Positions 12,138-22,835 of a stretch of DNA of 64,000 bases are shown in pieces. Every line of letters starts with the position of its first letter. Position 1 is the stretch's first letter. The notes below the pieces were generated by a model, which saw only the letters and a list, made by a program, of their open reading frames with translations, had not been told where the DNA came from and made no database searches. The stretch is from contig CM027381.1 in NCBI GenBank assembly GCA_015680905.1, positions 63,973,501 through 64,037,500 on the forward strand, in the 5' to 3' direction. The stretch is from Coptis chinensis (taxonomy: Eukaryota; Streptophyta; Magnoliopsida; Ranunculales; Ranunculaceae). The position numbers and the translations under genes were made by a program.

Positions 12138-13701
12138 TGACGTACACGCGTTCCTTTTGTCTGTGTAAGATGATATATGGAATGTGTAGATGGATGATGG
12201 ATGATGGTCATTGAACAAAACAGAAGCGTATCAAACCTAATTATCCCTCAATGAGTAAAGGATGAGTAGGATATCGTTCCACTTTTAAATATATGTTATG
12301 TGAAGGACAGGACTGGAAAGGGGGTTTGAGGGATTAAAAAGTATGATTGTAGAGATTTTAGATTCTAATGCTAAACTAAACTAAACTAACTAAACTATTG
12401 AGAATTTATAGGAGAGAGAATTCAAGAGATTAGAATACACCGCTACCTTTGATCTGTGACCTTCTGCTTCATGGTTGTTCTCACAAGTAGACTACAATTA
12501 GGCAATCGAGCGAGTGCCGATGCCCTCTTGGATGAAATATCATTAACAATTAACTCTACTTAAGGTTGTTCCTATTTTTATGCTATTAATATCTTCTTTC
12601 CTTTTATGTAAGCTCGGGCAGCCATTCAATGTATTACCGGGAGCAACATCAAGGAGTACTTCCTAATAGGGCGACCATTTAATGAATCACCACGTACGAC
12701 AAACACAAAGAATACTTCCCCTAGGCACCCACTCCCTAAGCTACCCCTTCTAGGGCAACACAAAGAATACTTCCCTAACTCTAAAGAACTACACTACTAG
12801 AAGAAAAGTAAAGAACACTAGAATGGTATTAATATTGCAAAACATAAAGCATATTATATACTTCCATCCCCTGGTGTGGGAAATGGAACTAATAACTAAA
12901 AACATAAAGAACTAACCTGATTGGAGAATACCATGAACCAGAACAATCATTAAACCCTAAGCACCGGCTTCATCTTCTCCCTTGAAGGAAAAGATTAACC
13001 TTTCATGAAGAATGAAGAACACGAAGAACGAGAAGAAGAAGAGTCAAAGAACATAAGACTAGAAAGACTAATTTATTAAGACTCGACTAGTGAAAACTGA
13101 ATCTTTTATTATTAATCTCTCGCTGCCTCAAATTCTGGAGACAATAATATAAGTGAATTGGCGAGTTTCATAAGGCACTTAGGTCCTCTATTTATAGGGA
13201 TTACAATGAGTTCTAGAAACATTCCAAATTGTGGCTTGTTTCCTATTACAAATCGACTTCTTTTAGAGTCCAACTTCGTTTTCGAAACAGTAAAAGAGGT
13301 GGCTATAGTGTCGCTTCATGCATCTGGACGCACGGGCCTTGCGTCCCAGATGCAAGAGTCTATTTTTCCTCTTTTGCTCCATCCTTCTTTCCTCTTTTGC
13401 TGGCTTTGATTCAAGCAATGAATCATTTTGCCTTAGGCTTCCAAATAGGCTTTAAAACAATTCCAAGTCGCATCTTTCATAGCTTCAATTCCTTGGCCTT
13501 CTCCATGATTGTCCACGGGCTTCCCATGTGATCCTTAATGCTCCGAATTGCTCCGTTTTACCCCTTTTTCTCTAATATTCACAAAACTCTCTTTTCACCT
13601 GTAGAATCATAAAACATGACTTACAAGCACTGTTAGTCCACTAAGATGGCTAAACAAGAGGTATAATCGAGGGTTAAAATGCACTTTTTGAGCACTTATC
13701 A
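12138..13701 (-). repeat. 5' LTR of the Athila-type element (1564 bp)
   Basis: Counterpart of 1979-3586. The - strand TATAAATAG box is at 13188-13196 and would drive the element. The TG and CA ends and the flanking ATGAG at 13702-13706 fix the border. Several substitutions and small indels separate the two LTRs, so the insertion is not very recent. Confidence 0.92.
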
Positions 13702-13706
13702 ATGAG

Positions 13707-14831
13707 CTATATCAAAAGAATCCAGGAGGTCCACATCTAAAGTGTATATCACATGAGGATGCACATTTAATCATTGCAGAACTCCATGAAGGAGAATGTG
13801 GAAACCATTCAGCTGGAAGGTCATTGGCAAATAAAATCACGAGGCAAGGATATTTTTGGCCCCAAATGCGAAGAGATTATCTTCATTATGCTAAAAAGTG
13901 CATGCAATGCCAAATATATGGATATGCTATACACGTTCCAGCTGAGGAGTTGCACTGTATATCGAACCCATGGCCTTTTGCGCTGTGGGGCATGGACATT
14001 GTCGGTCCTCTAGCACCTGGAAGAGGTAAAAGATGATTCATGCTCACGGTCACAGACTATTTCACCAAGTGGGTAGAGGTTATAGCCTTACAACACATAA
14101 AATAGCAAGATGTGATAAATTTTCTTTTCAAAAGAGTAATATGTCGATATGGGTTGTCATATGCTATTATATCAGATAACAGCCCACAGTTCGAGGGAGG
14201 AAAAGTAAAAGCTTTCTTGCAATCATATAAGGTGAAGCATTTCACATTTGCGCCATATTATGCTCAGGGTAACGGGCAAGTAGAAGCAACAAATAAAATC
14301 ATTATGGATAATATCAAGAAAAAGCTGGAAGACAAGAAAGGTCTCTGAGTGGATAAATTAAACAACATTCTATGGGCTTATAGAACGACACCTCGAACTG
14401 CCACGGGTGAATCTCCTTTTACACTAGCTTATGTCATGGAAGCAGTAACCCCATCAAAAATGGTGGAATCGACATCCAGAACCAAATTCTTAACGAATGG
14501 CCAAAATAATGAAGTAATGGCAGCAGAAGTCCTCAATCTCAAGGAAACAAGAGATCAAGCAAGATTAAGGCTCGACACGTACCATCGGTAGCTCAGAAAA
14601 GCTTTTAGCAAGAAAGTGAGAGAAAGACATTTTCAAGAAGGGGATTTACTCTTGAAAATGGTTACTCAAGCAACTAAAGAGAAAGGGGTTGGCAAACTAG
14701 CAGCAAGCTGGGATGGGCCTTACATCATTCACAAAGTGGGAATCAATGGAGCTTACTACTTAAAAATGGCTGAAGGTGTAATATTACCAAAGCCTCAAAA
14801 TATAAGCAATTTGAAAGCAATTTATCAATAA
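13707..14831 (+). pseudogene. Tat integrase, decayed
   Basis: This continues pol from 1978. The zinc-binding part shows HEDAHLIIAELHEGECGNH and CMQCQ. The catalytic core shows WGMDIVGPLAPG, ISDNSPQFEGG and NGQVEATNK, so the D, D and E positions are all retained. ILWAYRTTPRTATGESPF and a C-terminal part with GDLLLKM, WDGPYIIHKV and GAYYLKM follow. Stops in the same frame occur at 14034, 14103, 14346 and 14589. The reading ends with a TAA at about 14829, and the non-coding 3' region of the Tat element begins there. Confidence 0.9.
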
Positions 14832-14947
14832 AGAATATTCTAAGTATCATGATGTATTTTTTTGAAGTTATACATTCAATAAACAGATTGTTATTTCCAA
14901 AAGCAATATCTATACAAGTATCGCAGATCCTCATATCTCTAGAATTA

Positions 14948-15153
14948 TTTGTTGATAACAGGTCAAACAAAAACCCTGGTGATATGTGGATCCTCATCTC
15001 AATAACAGGTCAAACAAAAACCCTAGTAATCTGTAGATCCTCATCTTGATACCAGATCAAACTAAAACCTTGGTGATTAGTAGATCCTCATCTCGATACC
15101 AGGTCAAACGAAAACCCTGGTGATTTGTAGATCCTCATCTCGATACCAGGTCA
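14948..15153 (+). repeat. 47-bp tandem repeat, about 4 copies
   Basis: GATCCTCATC recurs at 14989, 15036, 15083 and 15130, a 47-bp period. The unit also holds CCAGGTCAAAC and CCCTGGTGAT. It lies just downstream of integrase, where Tat elements often carry satellite-like arrays. Confidence 0.85.
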
Positions 15154-15445
15154 AAAAATCCAGTTCTTGGCAACAATGTCGAGTTCGAGTAAAAAAATCC
15201 AGTTCTTGGCAGTGATGTCGAGTTCAGGTAAAAAAATCTAGTTCTTGGCAACGATGTCGAGTTCAGGTAAAAAAATCCAGTTCTTGGCAACAATGTCGAG
15301 TTCAGGTCAAAAAATCCAATTTTTGGCAGCAATGTCGAGTTCGGGTCAAAAAATCCAGTTCTTGGCAGCAATGTCGAGTTCGGGTAAAAAAATCTAGTTC
15401 TTGACAGCAATGTCGAGTTCGAGTCAAAAAATCCTGGTATTGGCA
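15154..15445 (+). repeat. 39-bp tandem repeat, about 7 copies
   Basis: GTTCTTGGCA-like cores recur at 15163, 15202, 15241, 15280, 15319, 15358 and 15397. The unit contains AATGTCGAGTTC. Because 39 is a multiple of 3 the array gives an open - strand frame of repeated peptides, which is a by-product and not a gene. Degenerate copies continue to about 15630. Confidence 0.87.
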
Positions 15446-15896
15446 AAAATGTCAATATGAGGTCAAGATTGTGATGAAAATCCTGGTATGGGCGGAAATA
15501 TCGATATCAGGTCAAAAGTGTGATGATACCAAGATCAGGTCAAGAATCATTTTGAGCTGCAATCAAATAAGCTCAATGAAAATCCTGGCATCGGTGGTGA
15601 TGTAGGCTCGATGCCAGGTCAAAGAACAATGGGGAAACACTAAAGGTATGTAGCACAAGGGACACTATCTTGGAAGGGAATAGTGTCAAAATTGTATTTT
15701 GTTTCCAAAATTATTACAAGTTGCCATTTGATAATATTTGTAAATAGAATACCAATAGAATTTTAGTTTTTTGGTTATTGCAGTGAAGAAAAAGTAATAT
15801 GATAATATTTCATGTAAAAACAGAGCTATTTTATTATTATTCAATTTTTCAAAAGTAAACAGAACATTAGGTAAATAAAAGAACGCAATGAGAGAA
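15446..15896. other. Tat 3' region, no gene seen
   Basis: Degenerate copies of the CCTGGTAT/GGTCAA motif extend to about 15630. The rest is AT-rich and shows no coding or structural signal. Confidence 0.5.
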
Positions 15897-16223
15897 TCAA
15901 TCTTCATCCTCATCATCTTCATCTTCATCTTCATCTTCATATTCATCATAATTTTCATATTCATCATAATTTTCATCTTCATCTGCCTCGTCATTATTTT
16001 TTTCGTAACAGTACGGGTCTCGGGGAAGCCATTCATCTTCTTCTTCTCTTTCTTCTTCTTTTTCTTCTTCTTCTTCGTCTTCTTTTTCTTCTTCTTCTTC
16101 ATTTTCTTCTCTGTCTACTTCTTCGTATGAATATTCACTGGTAGGGCAATTTGATCAGTGAGACCATTTGGGGATAGCCATGAAAATAACTAAATAGAGG
16201 AAGAAGTATGTGAGAGGAGACAT
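15897..16223 (-). pseudogene. Small antisense ORF: signal-like N-terminus plus acidic low-complexity tail, one in-frame stop
   Basis: Not a recognised family. From the ATG at 16223 the frame stays open for 108 residues except for one TGA at codon 23 (16157-16155). Residues 1-18 (MSPLTYFFLYLVIFMAIP) look like a signal peptide or membrane anchor. After the stop the frame is almost all Glu/Asp with short inserts (EYSYEEVDREEN, EWLPRDPYCYEKNND, ENYDEYENYDEYEDED) and ends with TGA at 15897. A TATATAAG box reads on the same strand at 16261-16270, 38-47 bases upstream of the ATG, which suits a short leader. It lies antisense within the Tat 3' region. The acidic part comes from GAA/GAT microsatellite DNA, so it may be chance. 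Confidence 0.45.
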
Positions 16224-16260
16224 TGTTTTAAGAAATTTTGTTTATAAAACACAGGCTACT

Positions 16261-16270
16261 CTTATATAGT
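16261..16270 (-). promoter_or_regulatory. TATA-like box upstream of the antisense acidic ORF
   Basis: The - strand reads ACTATATAAG. Spacing to the ATG at 16223 is compatible with a start site near 16233 and a very short leader. Confidence 0.4.
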
Positions 16271-16276
16271 TTGAGG

Positions 16277-16700
16277 ATGGGTTTTTTATAGAAGTAAAAA
16301 AGTGTAAAAACGAGGAAACTTAATGGTGATTAGTAAGAAAATGAGAAAATTTAATGGTGATTACTAAGAAAACGAGGAAAATAAATGAAAACACAATTCT
16401 TGGTTATCTGTGTGTGTGATAGTTTAAGATTTAAATGATAATTTACTGCATGGTTGAGTTTTGAGCCAATTGGTTGAATTTATTTATTATTGTTAAATGT
16501 GAGTTTTTATATTAAGTAAATGTTATAAGGTCCATTACCAAATTTGTGTTCAAGCAAGGTTACGAATTCGAATCCTGGTATCGGTACCAGGTCAAATAAA
16601 AAATCCTGGTAATCTGTAGATCTTCATCTCGATACAAGGTCAAAAATTATTGATCAAAGATAATGGTATCTATACATATATATCGATCTCGAAGATATGA
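16277..16700. other. Tat 3' region, no gene seen
   Basis: AT-rich sequence with a diverged copy of the CCTGGTAATCTGTAGATC motif (the 47-bp repeat theme) near 16570-16640. Nothing else is supported. Confidence 0.5.
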
Positions 16701-17524
16701 TATCAATTGATACTGCTTTTAATTGGAGTGGTATCAAAAGTCGAATTTTATTTTCAAAATATTACTAAGTATCAAATGATACTGCTATTATTTGGAGTGG
16801 TATCGAAAGTCGAATTTTCGATTCAAAATATTACTAAGTATCAATTGATACTGCTTTTAATTAGAGTGGTATCGAAAGTCAAATTTTCTTTTCAAAATAG
16901 TACTAAATATCAATTGATACTGCTTTTAATTGGAGTGGTATCGAAAGTCAAATTTTCTTTTCAAAATATTACTAAGTATCAATTGATACTGCTATTATTT
17001 GGAGTGGTATCAAAAGTTGAATTTTCGATTCAAAATATTACTAAGTATCAATTGATATTGCTTTTAATTAGAGTGGTATCGAAAGTCAAATTTTCTTTTC
17101 AAAATAGTACTAAGTATCAATTGATACTGCTTTTAATTGGAGTGGTATCGAAAGTCAAATTTTCTTTTCAAAATATTACTAAGTATCAATTGATACTGCT
17201 ATTATTTGGAGTGGTATCGAAAGTCAAATTTTTTATTCAAAATATTATTAAGTATCAATTGATACTGCTTTTATTTGGAGTGGTATTGAAAGTTAAATTT
17301 TCGATTCAAAATATTATTAAGTATCAATTGATACTGCTTTTATTTGGAGTGGTATCGAAAGTCGAATTTTCTTTTCAAAATATTACTAAGTATTAATTGA
17401 TACTATTTTTATTTGGAGTGGTATCGAAAGTTGAATTTTCTTTTCAAAATATTACTAAGTATCAATTGATACTGCTTTTATTTGGAGTGGTATCGAAAGT
17501 CGAATTTTCTTTTCAAAATATTAC
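16701..17524 (+). repeat. 69-bp tandem repeat array, left part (about 12 copies)
   Basis: TATCAATTGATACTGC starts units at 16701, 16770, 16839, 16908 and every 69 bp to 17460. The unit also has GGAGTGGTATCGAAAGTC. It resumes at 19078 after the MULE insertion. The period is 23 codons, so a spurious ORF of repeated LILLLFGVVSKVEFS peptides appears on the + strand. Confidence 0.92.
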
Positions 17525-19077
17525 GGGTTAATTAGACTAAACCCCCCATTTTATATACATGTTTAGACTAAACCCCCCATTTTATGATTCCTTAGACATA
17601 AACCCCCATTCTGTTTTCTCCTCATCACACAACGTCAATATTTTACTTAATACCCTAACTGCCCTTGTTGTGTTTAGTGCACAAACTCGTGTAAATTTTC
17701 TACCTCTGACAATTCTATCCACTACACTAAATCCCAGGGAACAAATAGCAATCATTCACAAACATGAACATTTAACAAAAAAATAATGATTGCATACACT
17801 GCATAAAATAGAGAACGCAACAGAATTGTCAGCCAATTCACCACTTCTAATATGATCATGCTATAGATAAGTTCCGCCAACCAACTATGAACATTAGAAT
17901 ACTACCAAAGTTATCACCCCTTCTCATGTAACCTCACGAAAAGTCACATATACTACAAAGCAAACAATCAACCACTGGTTATATTTCCTCCAATTATAGA
18001 CCAAACCTATTTATCTACTGTTGAGTACTCAGACACTAACTCTACAAATATGTTGACATCTACACTCTAATAGACAAATCACAAAGCAGAACTTGGAGTA
18101 ACCTAGCTACTGAAAATGAAAATTCCAACTATGCTAAAAGTCTCATCCGAGGGGAACTCTAGAGCAAGAACTCACCAGTTACTATGAACTTGTGTTTAAT
18201 AATGACTTTGATTATACAAAAAATAACTTACTTAAATCAAATTTGAAGTTTGTTAGAGGCTTTTGTTGACATTACTACCTATCTTGGATTGACACATGTA
18301 ACTCCATTCAACAAATGACAAGTTTAGTGTCTTAGATGGACTGGGTGTGGCGATTCTATACCCAAATAATGCTTAAAGATTACTAATGAATTATGAAAGA
18401 AAGCCTTCGATGTATCATTTGTAGAATTCTCACATATAACAGGCCAGACGGGTCAAATGATGACCAGTGATATAATATATTCATGGCAGCAAACACAAAT
18501 CACATACTCAAACTCTCCTTCCAATTGAAGCTTATAGATTATTTACATTCAAACATGGAATACACAAAATCTATATACTCCAACTTAATTAAGAGTGTTA
18601 TATTGCTTGATGTCACATATGATGTCATACATAAAATTGAATGTATTCTATGAAGCCATCAAATACTTTCTTGAGCCCATTAATCATGATAATGTGAGAG
18701 TTCCAAATGCAAAAATGGAGACATCTTACATGAACCACTAAGTAAACCACTAAGTAAGCCATAAAAAATGATTGTTGTTTTGTGTTTCAAATGAGCAAAT
18801 GGCAAGATGATGCGATGGAGAGGAAGAATGATGGGAACTTAGAGCTTGTGCAATTAGAGTTTTCTTTTTCTTTTTTTTTTTTTTTTTTTTTTTCTAAAAA
18901 CAACTTTTGTGTCATAGCTTACACTAAACACAACAAGGGTAGTTAGGGTATTAAGTAAAATATTGACGTTGGTGTGATGGGGAGAAAACAGAATGGGGGT
19001 TTATGTCTAAGGAATCATAAAATGGGGGGTTTAGTCTAAACATGTATATAAAATGGGGGGTTTAGTCTAATTAACCC
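17525..19077. mobile_element. Non-autonomous MULE-like element (1553 bp) with long TIRs
   Basis: The ends are inverted repeats of about 155-160 bp starting GGGTTAATTAGACTAAACC (17525 to about 17682, and about 18918 to 19077), nearly identical. AAATATTAC is duplicated at 17516-17524 and 19078-19086, a perfect 9-bp target-site duplication as for Mutator-like elements. The interior has no transposase and no recognisable captured gene, and there is a poly-T run near 18865-18893. Confidence 0.92.
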
Positions 19078-19290
19078 AAATATTACTAAGTATCAATTGA
19101 TACTGCTTTTATTTGAAGTGGTATCGAAAGTTGAATTTTCTTTTCAAAATATTACTAAGTATCAATTGATATTGTTTTTATTTGGAGTGTTATCGAAAGT
19201 CGAATTTTCTTTCCAAAATATTACTAAGTATCAATTGATACTACTTTTCAGTGGAGTGGTATCAAAAATTCAAATTTTCTTTTTAGATAT
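19078..19290 (+). repeat. 69-bp tandem repeat array, right part (about 3 copies)
   Basis: Units start at 19091, 19160 and 19229 and are in phase with the left part across the MULE insertion. The array was therefore continuous before insertion. Confidence 0.9.
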
Positions 19291-19440
19291 GTTTAAGTGT
19301 CAAAAGCTACTAACATATATATTGTAAATATAAACAAACCAAAAGGAGAAAAAGAGATCTATTTCATATGTCGAAGCAGTTTAAGAAAATAAGGCAAAAT
19401 AGACAACTCGTTGTATCAAAATTACAAATTGATGCAAATT

Positions 19441-22200
19441 TCAGCTCGTGGTGGAGTTTTTGGGTTGACTAAGAATGTTGCATCTGGCCTCAAGATCTAA
19501 GTCGACACCAGCAAGCATATCGATTCCCTCTAGGGCAGAGGGATCAAGACGAAATGCGTCAAGATCAAGAGGTGGAATAGTCACAGTCTTGTTGGGGTTA
19601 GTTTTTTCCACACAATCTTCATTACTGGTTGTCTCAATCTCGATAGCCTCAGCTACAGTGGTATCAGATACGCCAAACTTTTTCTCAACATCGAGGGCAA
19701 CAGCTTCGGACGGCATATCGCTCTCGTCATCAGACTCAAGGTTATACTGAGTGATAACATCGGCAGGAAGATATTTTTTGAAACTTTTCATAGTGGAAAC
19801 ACAATATTTCATATTTTCATCAGCTTCAACCACCTCGAGATCGGCCTTTCTTACTTCGTCCACGAGTTCATCTTTTTCTTTCTCAAAATTGGTTTTTGCT
19901 TGTTTGAGTTTCATTTCCATATCGGCATAAGAGCTGCTCAATCTCTCTGTCAATAAGGTATTCTCAACAATAAATGTCTTCAGATTGGCATTCGTAGCTT
20001 GACGAGCAATTTCGGAAGCATTGAGTTTGGTGGTGGTGAGAGCATGGTTTTTCTTTTCTTCTTCAAGAGAATTTTGAAGTTATTCGTTGTCTTTCTTCAA
20101 TTTGTCATTTTCTTCCCTGAAATGGTGGAAGGAAGCCATCTTGTTCTCAAACTAACTGACAGCAGCAACTTTAGCCTGAAATCAAGAATACAGCAGATGC
20201 ATACATTATAAATAATGGGCAAAGTGATATAAGAGTAAGGCCAAAGGTATATACTTACTTTTTCGAGGGAAGATCACAAAATATGAAATCTTTCATTCGT
20301 GGAAATTTCAGCCATCGCGGATTGATCTCGAGGAAGAATTGTGTTCATAACAAGAGCTTCTCCGAGTCTAGGTGTCGGAGGATCAGAAAATAGAGAAGAA
20401 GATTTTATAACCCTTTTCTTGTTACGAAGGATAAAATCAGCCACAAAAACTTCATATGAAGAAGAAGGACCATGAGCAGTGGATGGAGTAGTGGGTTGAA
20501 TAGTGGTTGGAATAGGTGCAGAAGTGGTGGTAGTTTTTGCAGTCTTAGATACCTTCGTAGTTGGTGGTACTTCAGTGGTACAAGGTTCTTTTCTTTTCTT
20601 TTGATGAAGGCCAGTATCGACATGTTTTTCTTTGGAAAGAATTAGAGCCTGGGAGGAACTACCACCTGTTGATTTTTTTGAGTTCAGAAACTTGTTGGTG
20701 GATTTGTCTTGATTACGAGGAATGTGAGATGTCATATCTGTGTATAATAAGCAGTGGTGATCAAACACATCTTGAAAAAGTGGATAATTATAGAAGTCTG
20801 GAACTTCTACTTTGATTTTGGGAAAAAGATCTTCAGTCATACTAAAACCATTAATCATATAATCAAAATAACATCTAGGAGTGTTATCAGGCAATTTAGA
20901 AGAATCAAAAGTTTTTCTAAATCCTTTTTCATAAAAACAAGGTCGTAATGAAAATGGAGCAGACTTTGGAAGGTATAACAGGTTGGTTAAGGATCTTGAC
21001 CTCGAAGCACATTACTCTTTAAGGTATATAAAGGAGCAACATAATTGTCGACATCTTGTAAGTCGACATTCGAGGCTGGATTTCCATATTGATCAGCACC
21101 AGTTCGAGCAATTATTTCTTCATCAGTGCCTCTTAGAAGATCCATTACTCTAGAAGATTATCTACGACTTCTCAAAGTCGCAAGTTTTAGTACTGAAACA
21201 AGGGCACAAAGATAGGACAGTCAGATAAAAGGTCTGAGATGGAGTATCGAAATTTTGTTTCAAAACGTACCTCTAAGATTAAAAACACGGTGTACCAAGG
21301 AAGGAACAGCGACAGAAATAGATGACTCCCATTGACCAGATATAATGAGATGATAGATTGGCCATCTAAAGTCACTATCTCGATTCACGCTTATGATACC
21401 CTGTCGGTTACTTCATTTCTTAGGATAAAAATAACCACTAGGCTCATTTAAATTTTTTTTGTTTTTTTCAGTACGTTCGACAAAGGTATAGTGGGTTTGA
21501 ATGTCGATGAGCTAGATTTTTTGGGATCTTCGCATATCAGTTCGAGATGCGCATTATAATAGTTACAAATGTACATCAATCTTCAAAAATTGTCTGTGCC
21601 TTGGCCAGGAGAGATGGTCAAATGGTTCAGTACTTCTCGATCGAGGTCAGTCAAAGGGAGTAGCAAACCAGTAGCTAGTTGCCCAACAGTGATGATGATT
21701 GACTGGGCATCACCATTTTGGCATTTGGTACCTTTCCTACATCCAACGTAGTGTTGAAGAGTGATAGTATCGGGTATTTGATATGCAGCTCTAACTATTG
21801 CTAAGTTGGGTCTTTTTGGAAAATAAGGGTTCAAACCACCACTCCATATGTTGTTATCCTCCATAATTTCACGCTCTGATTCCGAGGTCATAGTCTCGAA
21901 AGGATGGCATGCTAAGCCATCAACAAGGTATGTTGGGCACCATGCTGGTTCATCAGTTTCCGTCCTTTGTGATGTCGAGGCTGAGGAAGAAGAGTTGGTT
22001 CTAGTTGCAGACTCGATACCTTCATTCGACATGTCGGTATCACTAGAAAGAATAAAGTTTTTATTAAAATTATATTTTCCATAGATACTACTATCGTTAT
22101 ATTCAGTACAATTATATAGTATATTATTTTTTATACACGTATCGAGTTTTCGTGGTGACAATGACGAGTTTCGAGGTGAGGATGTTTGTCTCAAATGCAT
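19441..22200 (-). pseudogene. Tat antisense accessory ORF (gypsy-type transposon domain plus coiled coil), decayed
   Basis: Three open blocks on the - strand read in order. 22200-21583 holds a Ser/Thr-rich start (a likely ATG at about 22034), then LNPYFPKRPNLAIVRAAYQI and GQLATGLLLPL-type motifs. 20894-20274 has KVEVPDFYNYPLFQDVF and a Ser/Thr/Pro- and Lys-rich middle. 19953-19441 is charged and coiled-coil-like (MKLKQAKTNFEKEKDELVDE) with an acidic end. The first block ends at a TGA exactly where a Trp is expected, and RLMYICN follows in frame. Tat elements are known to carry such antisense ORFs between pol and the 3' LTR. The domain resembles the Pfam 'putative gypsy type transposon' family (PF04195) by my reading. 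Function is unknown. Confidence 0.65.
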
Positions 22201-22674
22201 ACGTTCTTGACGTCGAAGCCAGGACCGTTTCGAGATTGTTGCCTAAAATTAACACAAGTTTTTCTCCTAGCCATATTGAAACAGATCAAAAATTATAATT
22301 CAAAAATCTAGTTAGTATATTGGTTGTACAGATAAAACGTCCAAGTTTAAACCTTAACCCTAACCCTCTTCGGTTAAGAAGAGGAACAGATGCGATATTA
22401 AAGATAAAAAGATAAGTGTTTATGATAGCAAATAGCATATTAAAGTTTTATTTTAACTAACCTGTCAAGTTTGCAGGAAAATCTGGTGAAGAGGACGGCG
22501 AGTAATTCCAAGATGAAGCTTTTCAGGTGTTGTTAATGGTGGTGGGGTTTTAATGTTTCAAGCCGTTTTTGCGAATAAGTGAAGTGAGAGAAAGTGAAAG
22601 CGAGTTTTTATATTCGATATTTCGGTGCGGCTTTTCAGTTCCAACAGTAACTGCTTGATAATTTGAATTTTAAA
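22201..22674. other. Tat sequence between antisense ORF start and hairpin
   Basis: AT-rich; likely the promoter and leader of the antisense ORF. CCCTAACCCTC near 22365 is a short telomere-like motif, too short to mean more. No gene is seen. Confidence 0.45.
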
Positions 22675-22805
22675 TTTGAGTTTTCAGTTTGAAATTTTTT
22701 GTTTTTCTCGGTTGCTTCTCGAAGCATTCAAATTTTTGAGATCAAAATTTGAATGCTTCGAGAAGCAACCCAGAAAAACAAAAAATTTCAAACTGAAAAC
22801 TCAAA
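22675..22805. repeat. Near-perfect 62-bp hairpin next to the Tat polypurine tract
   Basis: The left arm at 22675-22737 and the right arm at 22744-22805 are reverse complements with few mismatches (for example GCTTCTCGAAGCATTC against GAATGCTTCGAGAAGC). The loop is about 6 bases. It sits 15 bases upstream of the polypurine tract. Confidence 0.88.
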
Positions 22806-22819
22806 CAAAATTTGAAAGT

Positions 22820-22835
22820 TTCGAGAGGGGGGCGA
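22820..22835 (+). promoter_or_regulatory. Tat polypurine tract
   Basis: TTCGAGAGGGGGGCGA is directly followed by the TGTCG start of the LTR. This is the expected plus-strand priming site. Confidence 0.75.

Larger units (their letters stand above)
1979..13701 (-). mobile_element. Athila-type Ty3/gypsy retrotransposon with two LTRs, nested in Tat pol
   Basis: Two direct repeats (1979-3586 and 12138-13701) bound a - strand gag-pol relic. Both start with TG and end with CA. The flanks carry the same 5 bases, ATGAG, at 1974-1978 and 13702-13706, a perfect target-site duplication. The polypurine tract adjoins the left LTR and a primer-binding site adjoins the right one, as expected for a - strand element. 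The protease DLGA motif, the RT box FMDD and the long non-coding stretch downstream of integrase fit the Athila branch. Coding regions contain many stops and pol has lost a segment between RT and RNase H, so the copy is not autonomous. Confidence 0.93.

Noticed and set aside
15135..15455. - strand ORF of repeated FYLNSTSLPRTG-type peptides
   Set aside because: By-product of the 39-bp tandem array (13 codons per unit).
16707..17396. Long + strand ORF of repeated 23-residue peptides
   Set aside because: It follows exactly from a 69-bp tandem repeat with no stop in one frame; no start context, no conservation signal.
14948..17524. CRISPR-like array
   Set aside because: The repeats are directly adjacent without unique spacers, in a plant retroelement.
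22360..22376. Telomeric repeat (CCCTAACCCTC)
   Set aside because: Under two units, and common by chance in leaders of plant genes.
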